From Brachypterus glaber (taxonomy: Eukaryota; Arthropoda; Insecta; Coleoptera; Kateretidae): 64,000 nucleotides of DNA. This document shows positions 23,142-34,886 of the stretch, in pieces (within the stretch, counting starts at the first letter, position 1; every line of letters begins with the position of its first letter). The notes below the pieces were generated by a model that saw only the letters and a list, made by a program, of their open reading frames with translations, made no database searches and was not told where the DNA came from. Made by a program: the position numbers and the translations under genes. The DNA is taken from positions 17,811,589 to 17,875,588 of the forward strand of contig OY294048.1 of assembly GCA_958510825.1 (NCBI GenBank), read 5' to 3'.

Positions 23142-24670
23142 TTCCAGTCCAAAACGGATTAAAATTGTTAAGATTTTTCATTATCTTCGGTTTTTTCGAA
23201 GCGATTTTTTTTCGTTAATCGAAAAAATCTTATTAAAAAACTCTGTCTGTTCTATGATAAACCTATTGGATTCAAACCCTTTTGTTTTTGAACAAAATAC
23301 CTTTAAAAATAAAAAAGTTTTAATCGCCTCCTATAACTTTTCAAAAAAAAAAAATAATAAATAAATAAAGTAAACCTTAACATTTTCAGAAAAAATTACA
23401 CTAATTAAGAGTATGGGTGTATATTATAAACCTAACAAATAAAGAAACTTTAAAATTTTTATCATAAACAGAAAAAAATAAAAATCAAAAATTGATGTTT
23501 GTTTCATATAAACAGTATTTTAAATAGTCATGACAGTCAGTCAAATTATTTTAATTTAAAAAAGTTTTAAGTGGAATAAAAAGAATAAATTTTACATGTT
23601 ATAAAAGTTTTTTAATCAATAAAATTGCTTTAAAAAAAAACTGAGTTACGACATGTTGAAAAATAAACTCGCGGCGAGCAATTTGGTGCATCCAGGTGGT
23701 TGGAAAACATTTGAAGTTGTCTACTTGATACAGTGGAGATAAAATTTTAAATTAAAATGTGGTAATGTGGTACTTTAGACTAGTACTAACTATGATATGA
23801 ATTTGAAGCAGATCGGTTACACGTTTATAGGTATAATGCACTAACTGTTAGGACGTGGAACCTTCTAAAATTAAAGATTTTTGAGCCACCTCTAAATTTT
23901 AAAAATTTTGAATAAAATCTTACCTAGTTTCTTTCTACATTAAATAGAATAATTTAAGCTTTGGGCCCCCCTAAAAATATCATTTTGTTTTTTTTTTTTT
24001 GCATTTGGTCTTTGAGGACCCTCTAAAAATGTCATTTTGATTTTTTTTGCATCACCCTACTATCCACTGTCAAGAGTTTAATATGGAATGTAAAGCATTA
24101 CATATCTTTAAGACTTGTTTTCTTATAAAAGGTCTACTTCATGACAACTTTTATAGGATCACTTCATCAATCCAGTGCGCTGAGCAGCACCTTGCTGCTG
24201 TCGTCTAAGGGGATGATGGTCATTCCAATTCATTGGTCAACTTCTAAACAAGTAAAACACGCCGGTTTCTTTGTCATAGTACTAAGATTTAAATAAAAAT
24301 GTTAGGTATATGATAGACTAGTGCCATCTCTTGTTTATAAAAGTAAAGAAAACTGTAGCAAAATTAGCAAAAATATATATATTTTTTAACATGAAATATT
24401 GAATAATTTAATGCAATTTAAAGTTTTGCGTTAAAATTACATAAAGTTTATTAGTTTTTCTTAATATTTGACCAGTTTTTTACCAATTTAGTTCAAAAAG
24501 TTAAAACTGCTCCATCTATTGTTATATATTTAAACCTGATATCTGTCACAACAATCTGACATTATCTTCAATTTTTGCATTATAATTTGTAAATATGTGC
24601 TAAAATTAAATAAAAATATTTTTTAAGTACTGATTTGATAAAATTATTAAATAACGTTAATTGCTTTATT
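23142..24670. other. Unassigned AT-rich stretch
   Basis: No gene was found. The 90-codon open frame at 23092-23364 starts inside the hairpin and has no recognisable motif. Around 24175-24235 there is a GC-richer patch with a CAGCAGCAAGG-type stretch of unknown origin. Confidence 0.35.
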
Positions 24671-24671
24671 T

Positions 24672-24922
24672 AAAAATATGTGTTTTGTTGCATTTACAAT
24701 GTCGAGTCACAAAAAACGTTGTTTTTAACCTGGTCCGCAGTTTATAGCATTACAGTGTTTCATATTTGCAGTCGAAGAAAAAGTATAGTCTACAACACGT
24801 ATGGAATAGTCATTCCGCGCTCGCGGGACCGTCATACTCGCCTGCCGGCTCGTATGACAAACTTTTCGCTCGCGCGGAATATTGTCTATTCCATACTAGT
24901 TATAGAATATACTATTTTTTCT
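24672..24922. repeat. Repeat carrying a large GC-rich variable hairpin core
   Basis: 24672-24780 matches the unit at 14600-14712. It then enters a ~120-bp nested palindrome: TATGGAATAG/CTATTCCATA outside, ATTCCGCGCTCGCG/CGCTCGCGCGGAAT, then GTCATAC/GTATGAC around TCGCCTGCCGGCTC. It closes with AGAATATACTATTTT. Confidence 0.7.
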
Positions 24923-24924
24923 GT

Positions 24925-25186
24925 CAAAACCTATCTTTAAGCATTTTTCCCCTGATTCCAAATATTTTTTTTTTGATTTGGACTACGACCTCAAAGTTTT
25001 TATATGCAGGGTGTTTTAGAAAAAACAAGGTCTGTAAATGTTGCATTTATAAAACTTTTTTAGTCAAATTCGGGTGACTTATAAAAAACAGCTTGTATAT
25101 TAAATCTGTGAGGTCGTAGCCCAAATCTGAAAAAAGATTCAGAATTAAGAGAAAAAATGCTTGAAGATAGGTTATGTCAGGAAAAA
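24925..25186. repeat. Foldback repeat (~260 bp)
   Basis: CTGTCAAAACCTATCTTTAA pairs with TTGAAGATAGGTTATGTCAG, and TTGGACTACGACCTCA with TGAGGTCGTAGCCCAA. Confidence 0.75.
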
Positions 25187-25387
25187 GTATGCTACAAAAA
25201 TTTCATTTTGTGAGATAGTGAAATATAACGTGCTGTGCAAGCGTTGCTAGAACATACATGAGCTATCTAATATGACACAATTAATACTGATACTAATTAA
25301 TTAGTATTAAGGTTGCAGAATAATTTACAGTTTTATTTATGAAAGTTACAGTATTTTTTACTGACGTTACAATTTTATTTAATAATA

Positions 25388-25443
<56 letters not shown>
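25388..25443. repeat. (AT)n microsatellite
   Basis: An alternating AT run directly left of foldback copy B. A matching (TA)n run resumes at 26167-26203 on the other side, so the element inserted into a TA microsatellite. Confidence 0.9.
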
Positions 25444-25449
<6 letters not shown>

Positions 25450-26163
25450 GCGGTCCAAAAGTCACCCCCCCCTCTTAACTTTTGAACCAGTTGAGATATC
25501 GACTTCAAATTTGGAACTTTTAAATAAGACAACTTAAAATATCTTTTAGCATATATTTAATACTTTCAGCTCTTAAAATGTGGGCAGGGGGGCATGGGGG
25601 CACATTTTTTAAATGGAAAGGGGGGTCATGCGATACATCATTTTAAAGCTTATAAAAATTCTCCATTTAACTGTAAATTTTTTTATTTTTTTTAAACATT
25701 TTTTTTTGGGTTTAAAATAGGGTTGAATATGGGTTTTTTTGTCAAAATTTCTCTAAAAAATCCAAACAATTTTTTGAAAATGCCTAATTTCACAATGAAA
25801 AAAACTAAATTATACTTTTAAACTTATTTTAGTTGACAAATAAAAATTAACAAAAAAAACTTAAAAATTTATGTTTTAGCACAAAAAACTGAAAAATCAA
25901 AACCTTAAAAAACATGTTTAAAAATTTTAAAACTGTATGGTTATATAGAGAATTTTAAAGGCTTTAAAATGATGTATCACACGACCCCCCTTTCCATTTA
26001 AAAAAATTTCCCCCCATGCCCCCCTGCTCACATTTTAAGAGATAAAAGTATCAAATATATGCTTAAAGATAGTTTAAGTTGTCTTATTTAAGAGTTCTAA
26101 ATTTGAAATCGATATCTCAACTCGTTCAAAAGTCAAGAGGGGGGGGGTGACTTTTGCACCGCA

Positions 26164-26168
<5 letters not shown>
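25444..26168. mobile_element. Foldback element, GCGGTCC/poly-C family, copy B
   Basis: It starts TACAGAGCGGTCCAAAAGTC and ends GACTTTTGCACCGCACTGTA. It is embedded in (TA)n, consistent with a TA target. Arms ~330 bp. Non-coding. Confidence 0.85.
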
Positions 26169-26207
<39 letters not shown>

Positions 26208-26457
26208 TACATGTATATTGTGTATATTGTATATTGTGTACATCCATATTAAAGAACGTGTGTTATTGAATACGATAACGATTTTTGAGTGCAAAGGAAT
26301 CGTTGTTATGTTTGTCTTCCCACCTGGAATTTTTCGTAGCCGCCACCTTACCATAACAAATTAAATTAACCTAACGAGTCACGGGAACCCTAGAATTACT
26401 AACGTAAAAATTGTGGTTAAGGACCCTTTCTATAAGGTAAAGATACGATAAAAGTAA

Positions 26458-27034
26458 TAGTCCGGGAGCTCACGCCCAGTAGAAGCTTTTTTATTACCTC
26501 ACCGTTGAGACTTTGTATTTGTGTTCTTTATATCCAGTCAAGCAACTTCTTACATGCAAAAATTCTCGGTGTTTTTTTTTGGGACCAACCCTTAACTTTA
26601 GGGAACCCGACAACAGTATTACCCGAAAATTTTTGTTGGACAAGGTTACCACTTGATAATAATTTTTTTTATTAAACGATCCTGAAAAAATCAGCTGTGA
26701 GGTGATAAATGTTATGACGTCATAACTTTACCATGTTAGGTTAGTTATGACGTCCTAAAATTTAGCACCTTACAGCTGATTTTTTCAGGATCGTTAAATA
26801 AAAATATTTAAAATGTAACCTTGTCCGACAAACATTTTCTGGCAATACCGTTGTCGGACGCCCTAAAGTTAAGCGTTGGTCCCAAAAAAAAAACGCCCCG
26901 CTATAGCGCGCTACCGAGAATTTTTTTATGTAAGTGGTTGTTTGACTGGACATAAAGAACACATATACAAAGCCTCAACGGTAAGGTTATAAAAAAAATT
27001 CTACTAGGCGTGGGTTCCCGGACTATAATGTTTT
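26458..27034. mobile_element. ~575-bp foldback element (ATAGTCCGGGA ends)
   Basis: ATAGTCCGGGAGCTCACGCC pairs with GGCGTGGGTTCCCGGACTAT. Long arms also include TCCTGAAAAAATCAGCTGT with ACAGCTGATTTTTTCAGGA, around a centre near 26730. Confidence 0.8.
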
Positions 27035-28079
27035 TGGTGGTAATTACTAGTCTGCAACATTTAAAATTATATTTTATATAGTATTTAGCACAATAAAGTA
27101 GTATACAGGGTGTATTTGAAATAGCGTCGGAAATTTTAACAGGTGATTCTACATGATAAAATATGACAAAAAGTTCTTATAAACATATGTCTAAAAATAC
27201 GTCATAAGGGAACTACGCCCCTTTGAAATTGGCTAAAAAAATCGGTTTTTATTTAATAACTCAGGAACCCTTTGAGATATGTTAACGAGGTTTTGCACGT
27301 GAATTAATCCTAATAAGGCCCATCTTTGTATGTCATTTTTACGTACTTATTTAAACCAGGGATGGGCGAAACGGGGGGGCCTTATCAGTTTTTAGTCCCA
27401 AACTTTTTTCTGTGTAACTTTTTTGCAATTTTATTTTTGAAATATGATTCCTCAGGTCAAAATACATAAAAAAGGTACTCTTGTTGTAATACTGTAGGAT
27501 TAACCGTTTTCGATAAAAGTTAATTTGAAGGTGAAATTTCACGGTTCGAGGACGAAAAATTAAATACTAAAATGTCGAAAACCAAAATTTTAATGTTGCA
27601 ATGTTATTCTACATCAAAAACTAAGAAAAAAAGTTTCCATACATGTAGGTCGAAAAAACGATTTTAAAGCTACCATAGCCTTTTAAAAATGGTGCATATT
27701 TAGGAGACCATAGTTCCATTAGGATTGATTTTTGGAAGTACCTGTATATACCCTGCATCATTAAAATTTGGTTTTCAACATTTTAGTATTTAATTTTTCG
27801 TCCTCGAACCGTGGAATTTCACCTTCAAATGAATTTTTTTCGAAAACGGTTAATCCTACAGTATTACAACAAGAGTACCTTTTTTATGTATTTTGACCTG
27901 AGGAATCACATTTCGAAAATAAAATTGCAAAAAAGTTACACAGAAAAAAGTTTGGGACAAAAAACTGATAAGCCCCCCCCCCCGTTTCGCACACCCCTGG
28001 TTGAAATAAGTACATGAAAATAACACATAAAAACGGGCCTTGGTAGGATTAGTTGACGTGCAAAACCTCGTTGATATAT

Positions 28080-28794
28080 TAGATTATAGTCACTTTCTTG
28101 GGTTAAGGGAAAAATAAAATTCTAAATTATTTCAGGTTTAAACAGATTTATAAAAATTTGATACAAACTCACAACTAATTTTAGCAGTTTCAAGTGGTAT
28201 CATTTACATTTATTCACTCGCTCGAGTATATTTATAGTAATTCCAAAGTTTTATGTTGTTTTGTAAATTTATTTATTGAAATGTTGTTATTTGTCCGGCA
28301 TGGAATTTTTGCCGTAACCTTAATAATGGTTTTTGTGTTTTACCGTAACCTTAGATATAGCTTTTTAAACAAAATGTATGGTTCTGTATTGTGTGTAATT
28401 AATTGATCATAATACTCTTTAAATTAGTTTTTATTAACAATGACGTAAATTATTTAGTTTGTAAATTACATGTATCAGCGGTAAGTGTTTTTAACTTGTT
28501 TGTTTACCTAAATTTTATTGGTTAACCTTAAGTTTTCCAAATACTTTGTGTCTAACTAGACAGCGGTTGTAGAAATAAATAAATTGACCGGACACTATTT
28601 AATTGTCATTTCTGGTTTTGTTTGCTATTGTAATGTTTGTATTAACTATATATTTTTTCTTTGTAGAGCTCTGAAGAAGCATAAATATATTTATATGCGA
28701 AACCGGTCAGCTGAAATAATTTAGAATTTTATTTTTCCCCTAACCCAAGAAAGTGACTATAATCTAATATTTTGGGAAAAGAAGCCTTTAAACA
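28080..28794 (+). mobile_element. 715-bp Penelope-like insertion with terminal inverted segments
   Basis: It interrupts the right arm of the foldback at 27106-28970. A 13-bp direct repeat CTCGTTGATATAT flanks it (28067-28079, 28795-28807), and the intact paralogous arm (near 50610) has that region once. The first ~57 bases (TAGATTATAGTCACTTTCTT onward) recur inverted near the 3' end, followed by a 27-base unmatched tail. It contains a hammerhead-like motif at 28667-28712. A retroposon-length target duplication, terminal inversion and a hammerhead together recall Penelope-like elements. No reverse transcriptase is encoded. Confidence 0.55.
28667..28712 (+). ncRNA. Candidate hammerhead ribozyme motif
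   Basis: In order: AGCT (stem I strand), CTGAAGA (conserved CUGANGA core), stem II GCATAAATA/TATATGC, GAAA, the minimal palindromic stem III ACCGGT, C at the cleavage position, and AGCT closing stem I. One extra A separates CTGAAGA from stem II, a departure from the consensus that may weaken activity. Minimal stem III hammerheads are known in Penelope-like elements and are thought to act as dimers. Activity is not shown. Confidence 0.45.
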
Positions 28795-29004
28795 CTCGTT
28801 GATATATCTCAAAGGGTTATTAAATAAAAACCGATTTTTTTAGCCACTTTCAAAGGGGCGTAGCTCCCTTATGACGCATTTTTAGACATATGTTTATAGG
28901 AACTTTTTGTCATATTTTATGATGTAGAATCATCTGTTAAAATTTCCGACGATATTTCAAATACACCGTGTATTAAGTCATATTTTATATAGTATTTAGC
29001 ACAA

Positions 29005-29699
29005 TAGTCTAAGAACTGGTGACAATTTTTACTTTATTATTTGCTCCCAGCTGTATTTTATATATTTTGTCTTAAAGTACATTCAGATTTAGATATTTGC
29101 AAATCGCCAGGTTCTGGTTCGGGTTCCTCGAAAAGGTGGTGAAATAGGGTCCCCGTAAAATATATTTTTAACTTACCGGATCAAACAAATTACATTAATT
29201 ACATTTAGATTAGACTATTTTCACAGTTTTGAACAATTATGTAGTAATCAACGAAAGGATGAAAGGAGGAATTATGTAGTAGGCTAAGGGTCAAAAGAAA
29301 GACTTTATCTGACATATGACAACACTAAAACCTCGAAATTATTTTCATTTAATCAAAATGTCATTTTATAAATTCTCATCAGTTTAAAAAATTAACTATC
29401 ACATAATGCAAAGGCACTTTTTAAAGACTGTTCCAACCCTTTGGTCCCAGAATTATTGTGTAGAACTATGGAAATAGCTTAATCTGAATGTATTAAATGA
29501 AATGTATAAGACTCGACAAGTTAAAAATAGATTTTTTGATAACTCCTTGCCGAAGATTTTGGAGCTTCTAGCACCCAAAGGAACTGGATCCGGAGTCTAG
29601 CAATTTGAAAATAGCTTAATTTGAATGTACTTTAAGACGTACATAAAATATAGCCGGGAGCAAATAATAAAATAAAAATGGTTACCAGCTCTCCGACTA
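29005..29699. mobile_element. ~695-bp foldback element
   Basis: TAGTCTAAGAACTGGTGACA pairs with GGTTACCAGCTCTCCGACTA. The arms continue through TTGCTCCCAGCTGTATTTTA and TAAAATATAGCCGGGAGCAA to the GTACATTCA/TGAATGTAC words. Confidence 0.75.
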
Positions 29700-31109
29700 C
29701 AATAAAATTGTATTATATTAGGTCAGATTTTTGTAATTTCAACACATTGTGGTAACAATTCCAGTTATTTAGGTAGCGACTACAAAAGTACTAGCTGGGT
29801 TGTCTTAGAGGTTGACCGGTTAATAGGTAAAAGGTCAAAATATGTCAGAATTAATTTTGTCTTGAATAAAGAAAAGGATTTTAATTTTTGATATATAAAT
29901 AACATTTCAAGTATATTTTTTAGCTTATTCTTTTAATTTATACCTATTTAAATTTTATTATGGCCTCATTAAATGATTTTGCTCCAAAGCAAAATTATTT
30001 TATGGGACCATAATAAAATTATCGAAAATTTCATTACCTCTTGTGATATTACTGTTGATTATTTCAGAAATTACTAGAAGGCACTTATAGACTACTTTGT
30101 CTTTATCTTGGTCAAAGCATAAAAACCCTAAGCACTCTATCTTTTTGTGTTGCTACCATTACATGTGTCATGGACAAAGGGAATGTAGTGTTTTATTTGT
30201 TTAGAAGTTATTTTGCCCAGAATCGCCGCCGGATGGAGCGACAACTTTTAAATAAAACATTACTGAGAATAACAAAAATTTATTTCATTGTAAATATTTG
30301 AGCATTTCTTTAAAACGTAATAAGTTTATAAGGAATCAAAATTAAATTATTCAAATTCTTAGAATGGTGTCTGCGGAAAAGTTGAATGACAAATAAAGTT
30401 GATATATTTAAATACTTACAACTTCAATCACAATGTAACAGCTAACTGAAAATGAGTAAATTTCTTGGAATTTATATTGGAAATTTTATCTAAATTTTAT
30501 ACTCGACAAATGTCATATTTCGTATAGAGTAAAGTAAGGGACCTTAAGGTAATATTTTATGCAAAACGTTAGTGACGTTTTTTTAACGAAGACGTTCTTT
30601 TTTAAAAAATAAACTATTGAAATAATTTTTTTATAAATACTAGTAAAGTGCTATACATTCATTACGTCACGCTATTACGCCTTGTCAAGCTCACATCACT
30701 GTCCTAAATAATTACGTTACGCAATAGATAACCCCCCTCCCGATATAAAATAAATATAAATTCTCAAAAAATAAAATTTTATATTATTAAATTATGAAAT
30801 AACGTACAAATTTGATGTGCTATTTTAATTTTAAAGTCTTTTTAATTTTATATTAATTAAATTTAAAATTTCACCAAACATACAAGAAAGGCTAGCGCCA
30901 CGGGCGAAAATTTTACGAATTTCACTCTTAAGTTCTACAAAAACGTACAATTATTTTATATTGGGGGGGGGGGGTAATTACCCCCATAGAGAATTTGAAA
31001 ATGGACATGAGATTAAAACAATAGTAATTTTTCTTTTCATATTTTTTAACCCTTAATTTGGTAATGTGTAGTATATGATACATGAATGATAACAAAAATA
31101 GTTATTTAC
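29700..31109. other. Unassigned AT-rich stretch
   Basis: No gene is recognised. A short GC-rich patch (CAGAATCGCCGCCGGATGGA) occurs at ~30220, and a loose relative of the GGGAACGTTC MITE (CACGCTATTACGCC, ATTACGTTACGCAATA) at 30670-30730. Confidence 0.4.
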
Positions 31110-31530
31110 AGTACAAGTGAGGTAAGTAGGATATTATTCACGAAATAAAAGTTGACTGATGAGGCTCCTGGGCCGAGTGGGTTAATTTTTGAGTGAATAA
31201 TGTTACTTAACCCACGTGTGCTTTACAACATTTTATCCAATACCTCTTAAAAATACTTCTCAATAGAATTTACAAATGACGATTCCACTAAATTTACTTG
31301 ACATTTCAATATAATGTCACTTTTCGGTGATTAGAAATTTAATAACACAACTTGTTTACAGGATGATTAAAACGTCATTTTCATTAATTAAAATGTCAAG
31401 TGTAAACTAACATTAACACTAGGTATTGGATAAAAATTATTTGGCAAAAAAAATTATTTGGTAATGTCAGTCATGATACAAGTCAGTATTAAGTCACGTG
31501 GCTTTTTTTTTAATATTTTTTTTTCATAAA
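31110..31530. repeat. Degenerate relative of the big terminal repeat with hairpin
   Basis: 31115-31216 is a hairpin: GGATATTATTCAC and GTGAATAATGTTAC around GAGGCTCCTGGGCCGAG. The following TTAACCCACGTGTG and ACATTTTATCCAATA words resemble the terminal repeat at 11905-11945. AGGTATTGGATAAAA recurs inverted at 31431. Confidence 0.4.
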
Positions 31531-32249
31531 TGTTTTACATTTATGTATCTAAATTTCCCCTTAAAATATTTTTTATATACTTCATCCCAAAGAGTGTTTG
31601 CCAAATTAAGGGTTAAATAAAGTGGTCGGACCCTAATTTAATTTTCTTTTGAGCTGAAAGTATTCGTTAAACGAATTTTTTATATTATTCACGTCATAAG
31701 AGGTGGAATTTTCAAAAATTTCTATATTATGAAACACCCTGTTACATGTACATGTTATACTGAATTTCATTTGAATCGTTTTACTAAAAGGATTGTTTAT
31801 ATTCAAAATGATTTTTAGCACGCATTTTTCAACGGGCGCGTTGAATAGCGTAGTATAATAAACATATTATTCAAAAATATATTTTCACATCAACTTGCAG
31901 AAAAAACTATATGAGAGATTTGATACATGGTAAAACTTTGCAGATTTAAGAATTCTTTTGAAACTTTGATTTATTTGATTATACTAGTTTACAAATTACA
32001 ACTTCTTTTCTGTGCCCACGAAATTTTTCGTATTTTCTGTGTGATTTAATCTCCGGAATCCAAATCCGTCTAGTAGAACATAGAAAATACATTGAAATAA
32101 TAATATTTTTATAATTTTGTTTAAAATTAAAAATTCTTTTATTTAAAAAAGTGAACAAACACCCTAAAATTTTGATTTTTGGTCTAAAAAAAGCAAGGAT
32201 AATAGAACTAAAATATAAAACAAAACTTCAACTGCAAGCACTTTTTATT
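31531..32249. other. Unassigned AT-rich stretch
   Basis: No gene, RNA or bounded repeat was recognised. Confidence 0.35.
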
Positions 32250-32463
32250 TGGGCTAAACTTATTTTCAGCGCAGTGTGCGGTCCTTATGTAATGAAGTAA
32301 AATTTTCATGATGTAGACATAAGAAAATGAAAAAAAAGCAATATTTTTTTTTATAAATAATTTTTAAACTGGCATAGCAGTAACCTGTAATTAAATTTAA
32401 AAAAATATTATGTGCTGGATAGTTTTAAGGTCAAATTCGGGTTCTGTGCCTTTAAATTGACAA

Positions 32464-32575
32464 ACAATAGTATGTTATCATCCAAGGACAAGAAATAATG
32501 TTTCTCGGTCGCATTTACAACTGCGTAAGATCGAGCTATATTATTTCTCGTCCTTGGATCATAAAATACTATTGT
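32464..32575. repeat. Palindromic insertion (~112 bp)
   Basis: ACAATAGTATGTTATCATCC pairs with GGATCATAAAATACTATTGT. The stem continues through AAGGACAAGAAATAAT and its complement. It sits in dispersed-repeat copy 2. Confidence 0.85.
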
Positions 32576-32687
32576 ATTCCAAAGTGACATTTTTCGGTTA
32601 CAAATGTTAAGTTAAAGGTGGCACTCTTGTTAAGAGTTTGTCTTTTGTTTTACAAATTTATACAAATTACTTTTGCGGTCCCTTATG

Positions 32688-32953
32688 GATAACTGGGCCG
32701 CATTAAGCAAAAAGCTACCAACCCACATTGTGAGATGACAGAAAATTGTTGAACTTTTCCCTAATAACTTTTAAACGTTTTGATTAAAATAGTTAAAATT
32801 AAACATTTTTTGCCCTTGTTCATGTAAACATGTACAAAATATGTAATCTTTAATTCAATTCCTGTAAAAGATATTGGGTAAAATATTCCGTAACCTACTG
32901 TCTTCTTACAATGTGGGTTGGTAGTTTTCTGCTTAACGAGGCCAATTGTCAGA
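32688..32953. repeat. Inverted-repeat insertion (~265 bp)
   Basis: GCAAAAAGCTACCAACCCAC with ATTGT pairs with ACAATGTGGGTTGGTAGTTT. The outer words GGATAACTGGGCCGCATTAA and GCTTAACGAGGCC also pair loosely. Confidence 0.7.
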
Positions 32954-33240
32954 TAACTTAATAATCTACAAATTAATTACTGTTAAATTTTTATACAAAT
33001 TTTACAGTTTTGCCACTAATGAGCAATTAAGTAAACTCTGCACTTTAATTTTAAGCTTTTTTTTGCATTCTTACTTCGCCAGTAGGTGCTTCGCATAGGT
33101 GTATTCGTTTTTGAATTCCTAGTATTTTTTTCAATATATCCTAAAAATTTTAAAATCTTACTATTTAAAAAAAAAACATAATTATTTCCTGGACTTTTTT
33201 TCTAGTCAGATTCGGATTCTACGTCCTTAAATTAGTAAAA

Positions 33241-34210
33241 AAACTTAATTTCAGATTCAGTTTTTAAAACTAAGTAGCTTTGTTGGAAAGGATTTAGGAA
33301 CCTGTGCCCATAGAAACTTTTTTTTCTTATTTTTTGATAGAGTACCTAACACCAAATTAAGTTTTGTTCACTAGTTTTACTTAATTAAAAAAATTCTCAG
33401 ATTTAATTTATTGTGTAAAAAATATTTTAGAAGCAAAACACCTGTAAACTATGTTTTCCTACAGGGATCGTATGATGAAAATGACATTTAGCACACTCTT
33501 TTTTTCTTCAGAAAACGCCTTATATCACACTAGTTTGATATTTTTATATCACCCTAGTTTGATATTTATGTATGTAGGTTTGCCTAATTTCACGTATGTA
33601 GGTTTGCCTTAATTTACGTTGTAGATTCTACGAATTTAGCTCACCTCGTTTTATATGCAATTTTCCACCTTTCATCACAGAATTTTATGATATCTTTTAT
33701 GTTTTGCAATCCAAATATTTCTGTTTTTTATGTCAAAAATAGAAACTATAGATTGACCAAGATATGACTTGGTGTGTTTTATTTATGTCTATATTTTATA
33801 AAAATTACTTAATTTTTGATTTAGTTACCTTATATTTAAAAAAAAAACATCAAATACACAGTATTTTTCTTATGACATCGTAAAACAGTACAACTTTACT
33901 GTTTTATATGGGAACATATCTAAAGAAATCTAATTTAATAAGCAAACTGTCTTGCCTTGATTTACACTAGAGGCTTAAGTTTTAGGCAACCCATTAAACA
34001 GCTAGGTATTGAATTGTATAATATTGTATTAAATTTAAAAACCAAGAAAACTAAAAGTAAAAGAAAATTATATTTTCCCTTTAACATACATAAATTTGTA
34101 TGCTATTTTTTTCATTGTATGCTTTGCTTTTCTCAAAAATTCTTTGAAAAAGTAATAAAAATAAGAAAATATTAAATTAAGAAACTTTATATTTTTCCAG
34201 GATCGTAGGA
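33241..34210. other. Unassigned AT-rich stretch with short direct repeats
   Basis: At 33525-33612 short words recur (CCCTAGTTTGATATTT, ATGTATGTAGGTTTGCCT). The 72-codon frame at 33957-34175 has no recognisable motif. No gene is called. Confidence 0.35.
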
Positions 34211-34348
34211 AAAATAGTGTACATAGTTCGTGGGAAAGTGTATTTCCATCAGTAGTGGGGTTTCCTCACTAGCCTAACGGCTCGTTCGTAAACCTTCCCA
34301 CTCGCGTAAAATATGTCACTTTCTACACTAATTATGTAATATACTATA
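34211..34348. repeat. Variable-core hairpin element
   Basis: GTAGGAAAAATAGTGTACAT start and TTATGTAATATACTAT end. The core has GTGGGAAAGTG and CTTCCCACTCGCG with CCTAACGGCTCGTTCG between. Confidence 0.6.
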
Positions 34349-34886
34349 TCAGCTCTTTGTGCATACCCGGTAATTAAAACGCCTACCAAAAACACAGTGA
34401 ATATTTGATTTTCCTACTAATAAAATTAAATAACATGTATTAGCTGAACCGAAAAAACGTTTTTCCATGTCTACTTCCTAAATTCATATACATAAAAATA
34501 TATTTTTATCATAAATTTTCCGTCTATATCCCTTTTTGTTTTTTTTCACAAGTCATTTATCCAACCATTAGAATCGAGCGCGCGGACTGGTTTTCTGATA
34601 ATCCAGGAAATAGATACAGTTCTGTGACTACTTTTGTGTTGGGACAAATTTTGTTTATGAAGGGAATGATTTGCCGTGATGCGGCATCATCATCCCTGAT
34701 GCCTCATTATTAAAAGAGTGAAAACAATTTCTACACTTTCTACCTTCAAATTTTAAAACTATTTTTTTTAAATTTTTTTATGTATATAGAAAGAAAAAAG
34801 TTATTGCGAAATTTTGTAGGTATGTTTATTTATATTCAAGAAATACACAAAAAATAAAAATAGATTTTAAAGTTCATTTTCGTGGC
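34349..34886. other. Unassigned AT-rich stretch
   Basis: No feature beyond a short GC-rich patch (GAGCGCGCGGACTGG) near 34577. Confidence 0.35.

Larger units (their letters stand above)
27106..28970. mobile_element. Foldback element, CAGGGTGTATTTG family, copy 1 (with nested insertion)
   Basis: It starts (TA)CAGGGTGTATTTGAAATAGC and ends TTTCAAATACACCGTG(TA). Arms exceed 500 bases. The right arm is interrupted by the insertion 28080-28794. A second full copy is at 49477-50795. A 27-bp direct repeat (27069-27095 and 28980-29006) flanks it. Confidence 0.85.
32250..33240 (+). repeat. Dispersed repeat, TAACACTAGGCAACAAA family, copy 2 (interrupted)
   Basis: 32250-32463 matches 35345-35530, and 32940-33240 matches 35660-35960. 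The intervening part of the family sequence is replaced by two hairpin insertions. Confidence 0.65.

Noticed and set aside
24175..24240. GC-richer patch as a protein-tyrosine-phosphatase exon
   Set aside because: Only about 18 codons are open, bounded by stops, with no convincing motif.
26133..26354. ORF ending in an IYIYIY run
   Set aside because: Translation of the (TA)n microsatellite at the end of a foldback element.
27351..28017. Two related ORFs (27351-27542 minus, 27811-28017 plus) as a duplicated gene
   Set aside because: They are the two arms of one foldback, so the same non-coding sequence is read in both directions.
31155..31190. Hammerhead-like CTGATGAGGC...GGCC
   Set aside because: The required GAAA is replaced by GAGTGG; it is the centre of an ordinary hairpin.
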